DNA of 64,000 bases, from NCBI RefSeq assembly GCF_001048695.1, contig NZ_CVRB01000004.1, positions 744,001 through 808,000 on the forward strand, read 5' to 3'. The notes under the pieces are model-generated. The model saw only the letters and a program-made list of their open reading frames with translations, was not told the origin of the DNA and searched no databases. Each line of letters starts with the position of its first letter. Position 1 is the stretch's first letter. Below, piece by piece: positions 16,291 to 24,303 of this stretch. The translations under genes and the position numbers were made by a program. Origin of the DNA: Neobacillus massiliamazoniensis. GTDB taxonomy: Bacteria > Bacillota > Bacilli > Bacillales > Cytobacillaceae.

Positions 16291-17128
16291 TAATCACCTC
16301 TTTTTCATGAAGATAGCGAAGCTGATAGTATTTTTGGGCCAAGTCTGTTACTTTTCGCGTAAGCTGATAATTTGCCCCCGCTCCAATTGCCATACTCACA
16401 AGGGGAATCCCCTGTACCAACTTTTTTCGGAACAAGGCAATTACCATTGCCTTAAATAATTGTTGAGCAGGCTGTTCCAGCCAAGTAATATTTATTATTT
16501 CCTCGCTTCCTTCATAGAAATAATGCTGGTCGCTTCCATCTAACTCGCCCATTAATAACATCCAGTTCTCTTTTTTAAATCTAGCTGGCAGTGTTGCTGT
16601 ATGAAAAACTTTTATTGAGGTCATCATTTCATATGGAGTATTAACCTCAAACCCATAACTCATGGCAATTAATTGAACTACTCTTAAATTAATAACTGCC
16701 ATCGCAGGAATATCAGCCCCAAGTAAGACCGTGCCACCGGTACCTGCCAACCCTCCTTGGACAAATGAATAAAGGCGGTGTCTGGCAATTTGCTGTTCTG
16801 CTATGTATTGTAACTGGTCGATCTCCAGACTTTTTAAGTCTTCAATTTTATTAAGGTCTTTTCGAAAAATCCTGCAGGAGGATAGGATTCTTTCCTTCGC
16901 ATCCATTTGAAGCTGAGAACCTTGAATCATCCCATGCAGGTGAAACAACCAATTATCAATGAGAGAAAAAAATGACTTTTGCACCTTTTCGGGGAGCAAA
17001 TTGAACGAACGTTCCAAATACTTTTCATATGTTAGTTGAAAATCATTTGATTCATAACTAAATAAATTATTTTCCCAAGCCTTTATTTCGTTCAAGACAG
17101 TTTGCTCACGGTCAGATAATGGCATCAT
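16268..17128 (-). CDS. EcsC family protein
   Basis: 286 residues. Mid-protein the run FVQGGLAGTGGTVLLGADIP, then AVINLRVVQLIAMSYGF, matches the EcsC family (named after the third gene of the B. subtilis ecs ABC locus); its function is unknown. Two weakly hydrophobic segments near 115-150 and 235-255 may associate with membrane. Tandem ATGs at 17123-17128 follow TGGAGGG. Overlap with moaB implies co-transcription; I see no functional link. Confidence 0.8.
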   Translation of the reverse strand: MMPLSDREQTVLNEIKAWENNLFSYESNDFQLTYEKYLERSFNLLPEKVQKSFFSLIDNWLFHLHGMIQGSQLQMDAKERILSSCRIFRKDLNKIEDLKSLEIDQLQYIAEQQIARHRLYSFVQGGLAGTGGTVLLGADIPAMAVINLRVVQLIAMSYGFEVNTPYEMMTSIKVFHTATLPARFKKENWMLLMGELDGSDQHYFYEGSEEIINITWLEQPAQQLFKAMVIALFRKKLVQGIPLVSMAIGAGANYQLTRKVTDLAQKYYQLRYLHEKEVISGEHSRT

Positions 17129-17209
17129 GATTTCCCTCCAAATCGTCTGCTTCTTTTAGTATAGCACAGAGAAAGAAGAAGCTTAAAAATGGAAAAATAG
17201 AATAATCAA

Positions 17210-17247
17210 AAAAAGACAAAGAATTCACAAAGAATCCTTCGTCTTCT
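17210..17247 (-). terminator. Terminator of ackA
   Basis: Minus strand: AGACgAAGgATTC-5 nt-GAATtCTTtGTCT followed by TTTTTT, just after the ackA stop. Confidence 0.8.
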
Positions 17248-17257
17248 AATATTAATG

Positions 17258-18445
17258 CTAGTTCGCCAAACGTACAACGTCGCGGGCAATCATGACTTCT
17301 TCATTCGTTGGGATGACGATGACTTTAACAGGTGAGTGCGGATAATTGATAAACGCTTCCTCGCCTCTTACTTTATTCAGTGCTGGATCCCAATATACCC
17401 CCATAAATTCAAGACCCTTTAACACATTTTCACGAATAACATCACTATTTTCACCAATACCGGCTGTAAAAATAATAGCATCTACCCCATACATCCGGGC
17501 AGCATACGATCCGATATATTTATGAATGCCGTTTGAAAATACATCAAGCGCCAGCTTTGCTCTTTCATTTCCTTGATTCGCTTGTATTTCGATATCACGC
17601 AGGTCACTTGAGAACCCGGAAATAGCTAACATTCCGCTCTTTTTGTTTAGAATCTCAATTACCTCATCTGCCGTTTTATTGGTTTTTTCCATGATAAACG
17701 GAATGATTGCAGGGTCAATATTTCCTGAACGTGTACCCATCGTAACTCCTGCAAGTGGTGTAAAGCCCATTGAGGTATCAATTGATTTTCCACCTTGGAT
17801 CGCAGCAATACTTACTCCATTTCCTAAGTGACAGGAAATTAGTCGAAGCTGCTCGATAGGACGGCCTAATAGCTTTGCAGCTCGCTGTGACACATATTTA
17901 TGGGAAGTCCCATGGAAGCCATATTTACGAATCCCGTATTTTTGATAGTATTCGAATGGAAGACTGTATAAGAATGAACTCTCCGGCATAGTTTGATGAA
18001 AGGAAGTATCAAATACAGCAATTGCTTGAACATTTGGAAGAACATGCATAAATGCTTTGATTCCCAAAACGTGTGCCGGGTTATGCAATGGAGCTAATTC
18101 TGATAGCTCTTCAATTTTAGATAATACTTCGTCTGTAATCACGACAGAATCGTTAAAGGCTTCACCACCATGAACGATCCGATGGCCGATTCCTTCTATT
18201 TCATCTAATGAATGAATAATTCTTAAGGATGTAAGCTTATCTAAAAGCATTTTAACAGCCACTTCATGGTCTGGAATATCGGTGACTTCCTGAATTTTTT
18301 CACCGTTAACGGTTATATTAAACACTGAATCTTTTAATCCAATTCGTTCAATTAACCCTTTTGTAATAACATCTTCACTCGGCATTTCAAATAACTGAAA
18401 CTTTAACGAAGAACTGCCGGCATTAATTGCAATTATTTTTGCCAT
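17258..18445 (-). CDS. ackA: Acetate kinase
   Basis: 395 residues from ATG at 18445 (AGGAGTG upstream; opens MAKIIAINAGSSSLKFQLF). It makes ATP and acetate from acetyl phosphate in overflow metabolism. Acetokinase signatures: NAGSSSLKFQL at the N-terminus, AVFDTSFHQTMP (~148-159), YGFHGTSHKYV with the active-site region (~174-184), and FTAGIGENS (~322-330). In B. subtilis ackA is activated by CcpA; I could not find a convincing cre site here. It precedes a long gap with a family A repeat. Confidence 0.97.
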   Translation of the reverse strand: MAKIIAINAGSSSLKFQLFEMPSEDVITKGLIERIGLKDSVFNITVNGEKIQEVTDIPDHEVAVKMLLDKLTSLRIIHSLDEIEGIGHRIVHGGEAFNDSVVITDEVLSKIEELSELAPLHNPAHVLGIKAFMHVLPNVQAIAVFDTSFHQTMPESSFLYSLPFEYYQKYGIRKYGFHGTSHKYVSQRAAKLLGRPIEQLRLISCHLGNGVSIAAIQGGKSIDTSMGFTPLAGVTMGTRSGNIDPAIIPFIMEKTNKTADEVIEILNKKSGMLAISGFSSDLRDIEIQANQGNERAKLALDVFSNGIHKYIGSYAARMYGVDAIIFTAGIGENSDVIRENVLKGLEFMGVYWDPALNKVRGEEAFINYPHSPVKVIVIPTNEEVMIARDVVRLAN

Positions 18446-18641
18446 TTTACAAACACTCCTTTTATATAACAACAAAGATTTACTAAGGATCTGTATAATA
18501 CTACATTATTATGCACAAACTGACTTTGAAAATTTCCCCCATTTTCTCATTAAATCATTGTCATGCAAACATTTCAATGACTAATATTATCCTCTACGGT
18601 CTTAAAAAATGAAATTTTATTCACAAATTATTTTTATTAAA

Positions 18642-18872
18642 TGGCTGTGTTAAATTGCCTGTTGATTTGCGCTCAAGAAGCGAGCATCTACGGGCGTTCC
18701 GGGGAGCCTCCTCGGGGCTTAAGCGCCTGTGGGGTCTTCCCCTGTCCCGTACTCCCGCAGGACATTGAATTACATCCTTGAATCCACCCACGCACGAAGG
18801 AAATGCGATAGCATTTTCGAGGAGTCTCGTTCCTCCGCTCCTCAAAAATCAACAATGACTTTTAACACAACC
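18642..18872. repeat. Family A dispersed repeat, long form
   Basis: Ends are imperfect inverted repeats (GGCTGTGTTAAA ... TTTAACACAACC, with GTTGATTT / AAATCAAC inside). The GC-rich core holds CGGGGAGCCTCC and CTCCCGCAGGA stems. This long form carries an extra ~65-bp segment with CACGAAGGAAATGCG, also present at 33866-34096. It lies in the ackA-ytxK gap. Confidence 0.8.
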
Positions 18873-18888
18873 TTATAAATTATAAAAG

Positions 18889-18935
18889 CACAAGGCCTCC
18901 CAGAAGTTCACTAGTCGCTGGGCGCCTTGCGCTTG
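18889..18935 (-). terminator. Terminator of ytxK
   Basis: Minus strand: CAAGGCGCCCAG-14 nt-CTGGGAGGCCTTG followed by TGCTTTTAT. Confidence 0.65.
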
Positions 18936-18977
18936 ACAATTCTCAAATTCAAAATTTCTTTTTTATTACCGGCTCTG

Positions 18978-19958
18978 CTACTTATTTTCTTGGAACCACT
19001 TATCAATTTTCGTTAAGATTTTATCCACTTCAGCTACCTTCGACAAACTTGGCAAGTCGACAAGCAATGCTTGCTTCGGCGGCTTTACTCCGTCTCCCTT
19101 TTTTTGTAAAACTAAAATACTCTTTGCTGCTTGTTTATTTTTAAACATGCTCATAGGCAATTGAAGAAGTCCTTGAATTATCACATTTTCCTTAAAAAAC
19201 TCATGCAGCTTTGGTGCTTGATCACTTTCAAAAAGTCCATTAGGAATAATAAAGAATAAAAATCCTCCTGGTTTTGTATGGCGAACACTTTGCTCTATAA
19301 ATAAGTGATGCGAATAGGAGTGACCTGTTTCCGCCTTTAATTGATAGTCCGCTGCCCTGATATCATTTGGATAATAGCCGACAGGTATATCAGCTACTAC
19401 CGTATCAACGGGATCAATAAATAACTGCTCAAGACTATCTTGATTAAACAGCTGAATCGAATGTTCTTGTAAATTTGCGTTTACATAGGCTAATTTTATT
19501 AATATATCATCAATGTCGACCCCAATAGCCTCTACTTTTTTATGAAGATGGTTCAAGACTGTTGTTAATAAATTTCCTGTACCCACTGCCGGATCAAGTA
19601 AGCGAGAGTCTGGTAATTTCACAAATTTATCTACCAAATAAGCCACAAGCATCCCCACTGTATCCGGGGTCATTTGATGATTGGGCTGGACATTTTCCTT
19701 CATCCCTTTCAAAATGACGAGCTGAAACGCCTTGCGGATTTCCTCATTCGTGAACCTTTCATGATGAATCTCTTCATATTGTTTTTTAAGTCTTTTAACC
19801 GTTAATTCACTTAACTCCTCCTGAAGGATGGAGCTGTGAAAAATATTTTCGCCTGTTTCTGCTAAAGCCTCTAGGTATGTACAATTCAACTCTTCTTGTA
19901 GAACGAGAGTTGTTTCATTAAATAATGTAAAAAGCTTTTCTACTGGAGAAATGTTCAT
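18978..19958 (-). CDS. ytxK: Class I SAM-dependent methyltransferase YtxK
   Basis: 326 residues. After an ~95-residue helical N-terminus comes an N6-adenine-methylase-like domain: SAM motif I LLDPAVGTGNLL (~120-131), acidic motif EAIGVDIDD, and the catalytic-type motif VVADIPVGYYP where typical adenine methylases have (D/N)PP(Y/F). The Pro-Pro is replaced by Pro-Val, as I recall for YtxK-like proteins, so the substrate is uncertain. It is next to ackA and tpx, as in B. subtilis. Start ATG at 19958 after AGGGGGAACC. Confidence 0.88.
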   Translation of the reverse strand: MNISPVEKLFTLFNETTLVLQEELNCTYLEALAETGENIFHSSILQEELSELTVKRLKKQYEEIHHERFTNEEIRKAFQLVILKGMKENVQPNHQMTPDTVGMLVAYLVDKFVKLPDSRLLDPAVGTGNLLTTVLNHLHKKVEAIGVDIDDILIKLAYVNANLQEHSIQLFNQDSLEQLFIDPVDTVVADIPVGYYPNDIRAADYQLKAETGHSYSHHLFIEQSVRHTKPGGFLFFIIPNGLFESDQAPKLHEFFKENVIIQGLLQLPMSMFKNKQAAKSILVLQKKGDGVKPPKQALLVDLPSLSKVAEVDKILTKIDKWFQENK

Positions 19959-20018
19959 TTTGGTTCCCCCTTTATAATCCTTTCAGATTTATAGAGTATA
20001 CCTTATTTTTGGGCATAA

Positions 20019-20043
20019 AAAAACCCCGCTAATTGCGAGGTTT
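20019..20043 (-). terminator. Terminator between tpx and ytxK
   Basis: Minus strand: CCTCGC-aatta-GCGGGG followed by TTTTTTT. Confidence 0.8.
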
Positions 20044-20080
20044 CTTAGAAAAAAGCTTAAAGTACTGAATCTCGAGAATT

Positions 20081-20262
20081 GTCCAGCTGCATAAGAGTAA
20101 GCTTCGGAAGCGATACCTCGCACGCCGAAAAACGTGAGTTTTTCGGCGGAGCGCCTAGGGGCTCGGGGTCATAAGCCAATCCGTCATGAAGGTTAAAAAC
20201 CAACCTTCACGCCGGCTCGTCTTATGCCTGTCGCCCCTGGGCAAGGCGCTTCCGCATTTCTT
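20081..20262. repeat. Family B dispersed repeat, extended copy
   Basis: GTCCAGC end at 20081 and GGCGCTTCCGC end next to the tpx stop. It carries an extra hairpin (GCCGAAAAAC ... GTTTTTCGGC type) with CGGAAGCGATACCTCGC, shared with the composite at 43678-43992. The usual inner AAGGTT/AACCTT hairpin and CATAAG/CTTATG arms are present. Confidence 0.85.
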
Positions 20263-20263
20263 T

Positions 20264-20764
20264 TTACTTTGCAGCCTTCGCTGCTTCTAATGCTGCTTCA
20301 TAATTTGGATGATGAGTTCCTTCACTTACATATTCTACATACGTTACAGTGTCATTGGAATCAACCACAAATACGGCACGAGCTAATAATCTATGCTCCT
20401 GCATAGCAACACCGTATGCTTCACCAAAGGAAAGATCACGATGATCTGATAAGGTTTGAACGTTTTCAATACCATTTGCTCCACACCAGCGCTTTTGAGC
20501 AAAAGGAAGGTCACAGCTGATTGTAAGGATTTTAACAGCACCTAATTTGTTTGCTTCTTCGTTAAAACGACGAGTTTCAGCATCACAAACACCAGTATCT
20601 AATGAAGGGACTGAAGTGATCAACCGTACTTGACCCTTTGTATCATTTAAAGTAACTTCTGAACGATCATTTGCAAGCACAGTAAAATTCGGCGCTTTGT
20701 CGCCTACCTTTACTTCATTTCCTAGTAAAGTAACTGGTTTTCCTCCAAATGTAACATTTTCCAT
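20264..20764 (-). CDS. tpx: Thiol peroxidase
   Basis: 166 residues, atypical 2-Cys peroxiredoxin of the Tpx class, reducing alkyl hydroperoxides and H2O2 with thioredoxin. Peroxidatic Cys lies in SVPSLDTGVCDAETRRF (~53-69), where the threonine of the active site is T of DTGVC. Resolving Cys is in ISCDLPFAQKRWC. Start ATG at 20764 after AAGGAGG. A family B repeat begins two bases past the stop and probably provides its 3' hairpin. Confidence 0.96.
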   Translation of the reverse strand: MENVTFGGKPVTLLGNEVKVGDKAPNFTVLANDRSEVTLNDTKGQVRLITSVPSLDTGVCDAETRRFNEEANKLGAVKILTISCDLPFAQKRWCGANGIENVQTLSDHRDLSFGEAYGVAMQEHRLLARAVFVVDSNDTVTYVEYVSEGTHHPNYEAALEAAKAAK

Positions 20765-20880
20765 TGTATTAATCCTCCTTTTTCGTATCGAGTATCAGCT
20801 TTAGCTTTTACTCATATGTACAGTGTAAATATATCTTTTCAGAATCTTTTTTGCAATGAATTAATCTTAGCATGCATGAA

Positions 20881-20917
20881 AAAAGTTAACCTTCCTAATA
20901 ATTGGGAAGATTAACCT
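20881..20917 (-). terminator. Terminator of ytfJ
   Basis: Minus strand: GTTAATCTTCC-9 nt-GGAAGGTTAAC followed by TTTTTT. Confidence 0.8.
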
Positions 20918-20923
20918 CTATTT

Positions 20924-21457
20924 TTATAAATTAAGGTCTAATTTAGGACCTTGCTGCTGGCTTCTTGTATGGGAAGTATTCGTTTTACCTGTTTGCGAAT
21001 CATTTTGTTTGTTAGAGAACATTTGTTGAATTTTGTCAACTGCTTGCGGGGCAAGCTCTAAAATTTTCTCATACAAATGGGTGCTCTCATCTAAATGCAG
21101 CATTCTTACTCCTTGTGAATTGACAATTAAAAAAGCAATTGGGGTTATGGAAACTCCACCCCCGCTACCGCCGCCAAATGGTAGCTTTGGCTGCCCTTGA
21201 CTCTGACCCTGATTTTGCCCTTGACCCTGGCCTTGGCCTTGATTTTGGCCCTGACTTCCTCCGGATTGTGACTTAGATTGATCAAGATTAAACTCGCTTC
21301 CTCCTGCAGCAAAGCCGAATCCAACCTTGGATACTGTTAAAATAACACTACCATCCGGAGTTTCAACAGGGTCTCCAATAATCGTATTGACATCAATCAT
21401 TTCTTTCAAGCTTTCCATTGCAGTTGTCATTAATCCTTGGATTGGATGATCTGACAT
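20924..21457 (-). CDS. ytfJ: GerW/YtfJ family spore protein
   Basis: 177 residues from ATG at 21457 (GAGGAGG upstream). HPIQGLMTTAMESLKEMIDVNTIIGDP is followed by ILTVSKVGFGFAAGGSEF, the family core. A low-complexity Gly/Gln linker follows (~73-93, repeats of GQ and NQGQ), then FGGGSGGGVSITPIAFLIV, and an unstructured tail. In B. subtilis YtfJ is a spore protein under forespore control and the family is linked to germination. The Gly/Gln linker seems longer than usual. It is 17 bp after the DUF2953 gene, so the two are one operon. Confidence 0.9.
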   Translation of the reverse strand: MSDHPIQGLMTTAMESLKEMIDVNTIIGDPVETPDGSVILTVSKVGFGFAAGGSEFNLDQSKSQSGGSQGQNQGQGQGQGQNQGQSQGQPKLPFGGGSGGGVSITPIAFLIVNSQGVRMLHLDESTHLYEKILELAPQAVDKIQQMFSNKQNDSQTGKTNTSHTRSQQQGPKLDLNL

Positions 21458-21474
21458 AGCTGTTTCCTCCTCTT

Positions 21475-22173
21475 TCAAACGGATTTAGTTTTTTCCTTTG
21501 AAAAATTGGTGTTCGTCTTAATTTGCTGACGTTCGCCTTTCCAGAATTTAATCAGTTTTAATCCTGCTAAAATAGCATGCCCGATTCGGAACTGAAAAAT
21601 ACATGATAAACGAGTTTGGATGAGGGCTAATTGAAATTGGGGTGTCACCGATAAATTTGGTATTTGCTTCAATTTTAAATAATGGCTTAAAAGACCTACA
21701 ATACTCCCTTTGATAGTCCAAATAGCTCCAGCAATAATCCCGGTTTGAGCTGCGTCTCCAACTCCAATCATTGTATGCCATTCGAACTGTTTGACGGAAA
21801 CCTTTTCGAAAAACTTTCGGACAATGATATTTAATTGGAAGACACGCTCAATAAATTCTTTTGTATTTTTCAAGGTCTTCATTAGATCATCTTTGCCGAT
21901 CTGATGTACTTTATGTTCCGGTTTTTTTCCTTCATTAGAAGAATTTCCTGTTTGTGAATTGCTTTTTGCAACCAAGCTTGGTGAATTGTCATCAATTTTT
22001 ATTAATGGAAAATTTTTTTTATATTTAATTAATCCAAACCAAATCCTAAATTCAATCGTTAGATTATCGTTGTCATTATGATGAAAATAATTTAAGAAAA
22101 TAGTAAGTTTAGTAAAAATGATCAGGATGAATAGAAACAAAAGACAACCAAAGGTAATCAGTAGCCAAATCAC
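21475..22173 (-). CDS. ytfI: DUF2953 domain protein (YtfI-like)
   Basis: 232 residues. One N-terminal membrane anchor (IWLLITFGCLLFLFILIIFTK), then a soluble domain, with a second hydrophobic stretch near 145-165 (GIIAGAIWTIKGSIVGLLSH). Such proteins sit upstream of ytfJ in many spore formers. Start GTG at 22173; AAAGG lies about eleven bases upstream. The role is unknown; partnership with YtfJ in the spore is inferred from the conserved pair. Confidence 0.75.
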   Translation of the reverse strand: MIWLLITFGCLLFLFILIIFTKLTIFLNYFHHNDNDNLTIEFRIWFGLIKYKKNFPLIKIDDNSPSLVAKSNSQTGNSSNEGKKPEHKVHQIGKDDLMKTLKNTKEFIERVFQLNIIVRKFFEKVSVKQFEWHTMIGVGDAAQTGIIAGAIWTIKGSIVGLLSHYLKLKQIPNLSVTPQFQLALIQTRLSCIFQFRIGHAILAGLKLIKFWKGERQQIKTNTNFSKEKTKSV

Positions 22174-22220
22174 ATTTGTTCACAACCTTTCAGCTTACTA
22201 TTATCGCCTTTTAGAAAAAA

Positions 22221-22250
22221 AATAAACCTTTCCCACAGATAAAAGGTTTA
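22221..22250. promoter_or_regulatory. Inverted repeat between divergent ytfI and nadF
   Basis: AATAAACCTTT-9 nt-AAAGGTTTATT between two divergent start regions. It could be an operator or a minor terminator; purpose unknown. Confidence 0.35.
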
Positions 22251-22373
22251 TTCTTATAAAAATTTGTGACCCTTGAGAACTGAATATGGAAAATGTTACA
22301 CTTTATTTAAAGTAATACTTTTTTTAGGAATAATTATGTTTACCAATTTCCATTTGAACTGGGGGTATATACG

Positions 22374-23177
22374 ATGGAAGAAAGGCGATATATTTATTTT
22401 TACCACAAAAAAGACCCTGACATGCTTGAGAAGGTTGCTCCTATTTTTGAAATGGCGGAGCGCTATGATTTTACAATTGTAAATGATTATCGGAAGGCCA
22501 ATATTATTGTGAGTGTTGGTGACGATGGTGCCTTTCTTCAGGCAGTTCGAAAAACAGGGTTCCGGGATGATTGTCTTTACGCAGGTATTTCCACACATCA
22601 TAATTTAAGTATGTATTGCGATTTTAAATTGAATGATACGTCCAGGATGATAGAAGGAATTGCATCGAATGAAAATATAGAAGTCCGCCGTTATCCAACT
22701 ATTGAGGTCACAGTGGATAAGCAAGGTACCTTCCAGTGTTTAAATGAATTTAGTATCCGCTCCTCCATCATTAGGACGCTTGTCCTTGATGTGTTTGTGG
22801 ACCAAATTCATTTTGAAACCTTCCGTGGAGATGGCTTAATTGTTTCAACACCAACAGGTAGTACCGCTTATAATAAATCAGTTAACGGTTCTGTAGTTGA
22901 TCCCCTGATTCCATGTATGCAGGTGAGTGAGGTAGCATCTGTTAATTCAAACCGATACCGTACTCTCGGTTCTTCCTTTATTTTAGGAAAGGGACGAACT
23001 CTTTCGCTTAAAGTCATCTCCGAAGGCAATGATCACCCGACAATGGGGATGGATAATGAGGCATTGAGCATCCGTCATGTCGACAGAATTCATATCAAAA
23101 TTAGTGATAAGCAAATCAAAACATTAAAACTTAAAGACAACTCTTTTTGGGACAAAGTGAAAAGAACATTCTTATAA
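22374..23177 (+). CDS. nadF: NAD kinase (NadF/PpnK2 type)
   Basis: 267 residues, size of the second NAD kinase of Bacilli; phosphorylates NAD to NADP. The family's second signature region is intact (FRGDGLIVSTPTGSTAYNKSVNGSVVDP, split here at positions ~157-184), and CLNEFSIRSS is conserved. The usual GGDG motif reads VGDDGAFLQAV (~43-53): the second glycine is Asp, although the catalytic Asp is kept. RBS GGGGG before ATG at 22374. It is single, with a terminator shared with the convergent rarD. Confidence 0.9.
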   Translation: MEERRYIYFYHKKDPDMLEKVAPIFEMAERYDFTIVNDYRKANIIVSVGDDGAFLQAVRKTGFRDDCLYAGISTHHNLSMYCDFKLNDTSRMIEGIASNENIEVRRYPTIEVTVDKQGTFQCLNEFSIRSSIIRTLVLDVFVDQIHFETFRGDGLIVSTPTGSTAYNKSVNGSVVDPLIPCMQVSEVASVNSNRYRTLGSSFILGKGRTLSLKVISEGNDHPTMGMDNEALSIRHVDRIHIKISDKQIKTLKLKDNSFWDKVKRTFL

Positions 23178-23180
23178 AAT

Positions 23181-23215
23181 GAAAGGCTGCTCGAGAAAGA
23201 TACGGGCAGCCTTTT
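23181..23215. terminator. Bidirectional terminator between nadF and rarD
   Basis: AAAGGCTGC-15 nt-GCAGCCTTTTCTTT between convergent genes. Confidence 0.75.
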
Positions 23216-23217
23216 CT

Positions 23218-24147
23218 TTATCCATTAATATTTTCTCTTTGCCTTTTCATACCTATACTAGAAAATAGTTTTGTTTTGGAAAGGGAAAATACAGTTAAAG
23301 CACTCCAAATGAATAAAAAGGAGATCAATTGGAGCTTTGAAAATTGTTCATGATACATAAAAACCCCTAAAATTAAAGTGATTGTTGGTGAGATATACTG
23401 AATGAATCCAAGTAAGGATAACGGAATTTTTTGTGCCCCTTTAGCAAAATAAAGAAGCGGAACGGCTGTTACAGCACCTGCACCAATTAAGAGCAAATCA
23501 GTTCTAAAGGGAGCCGATAAAAAAGTATTGGATCCGTTATAAAATAAGAATCCCATATACATAACTGCAATTGGTGTGACAACAAGTGTTTCTAATGTTA
23601 GTCCAACGGCAGAATCAACATTAATTAACTTTTTAGCTAGCCCGTATAAACCGAATGATAGTGCTAAGACAATCGCTATCCATGGGAATTGTCCGTGTGC
23701 CATGGAAATAATCAATACACCAATCGCTGCTAATAGAAAGGATACGTATTGGGGTGCTGTTAATTTCTCCTTTAAGACAATCATACCTAATATAATACTG
23801 ATTAGTGGATTGATATAGTAGCCGAGGCTCGCTTCAACCATATGACCGCTATTAACCGCCCATATATAAGTAAACCAATTTAGGCTGATTAAAAACGATG
23901 CCATAATCAGGGCATACATTTGTTTTTTATTGTGAGCAAACCCTTTAAACGTAAGGATAAACAATCCCCACTTTTTAGTTATTAAAAGCACTACCACCAT
24001 AAAAACAAATGACCAAAAAATACGGTTTGCAAGTATTTCCTGTGGATTAACATGAGAGAGAAACTTCCAATATATCGGCAGTAGTCCCCATAATATATAG
24101 GAAATTCCTGCATGCACAGCGCCTGTCTGTACTTCACTTTTTTTCAT
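23218..24147 (-). CDS. rarD: EamA/DMT superfamily permease, RarD type
   Basis: 309 residues with about ten membrane helices in two EamA repeats. The opening GISYILWGLLPIYWKFL and PQEILANRIFWSF are typical of RarD proteins, named for a chloramphenicol-sensitivity phenotype in Pseudomonas; the substrate is unknown. The second repeat starts near AIVLALSFGLYGLAKKL. Start ATG at 24147; RBS AGAGG is modest. It is not part of the B. subtilis order I remember here. Confidence 0.85.
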   Translation of the reverse strand: MKKSEVQTGAVHAGISYILWGLLPIYWKFLSHVNPQEILANRIFWSFVFMVVVLLITKKWGLFILTFKGFAHNKKQMYALIMASFLISLNWFTYIWAVNSGHMVEASLGYYINPLISIILGMIVLKEKLTAPQYVSFLLAAIGVLIISMAHGQFPWIAIVLALSFGLYGLAKKLINVDSAVGLTLETLVVTPIAVMYMGFLFYNGSNTFLSAPFRTDLLLIGAGAVTAVPLLYFAKGAQKIPLSLLGFIQYISPTITLILGVFMYHEQFSKLQLISFLFIWSALTVFSLSKTKLFSSIGMKRQRENING

Positions 24148-24265
24148 CTGCTCGCGATCCTCTATTCTTTCTAGTTTCGAAATAATTCTTATTATATCGT
24201 GAAAACTTTGAAAAAGGGTAATTATTTAACTTCCGTGTTTTTCCTTTTCTCTGTAAGAATGTGAA

Positions 24266-24290
24266 AAGGCAGACGGTAAACCGTCTGCCC
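24266..24290 (-). terminator. Terminator of ytcI
   Basis: GGCAGACGGT-aa-ACCGTCTGCC with TTTTC on the minus-strand side, just after the stop. Confidence 0.75.
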
Positions 24291-24303
24291 ATACAATAAA
24301 AAA

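Noticed and set aside
18621..18845. Open reading frames inside family A repeats (also 26360-26561)
   Set aside because: They are by-products of the GC-rich palindrome, appear on both strands, and have no RBS or family resemblance.
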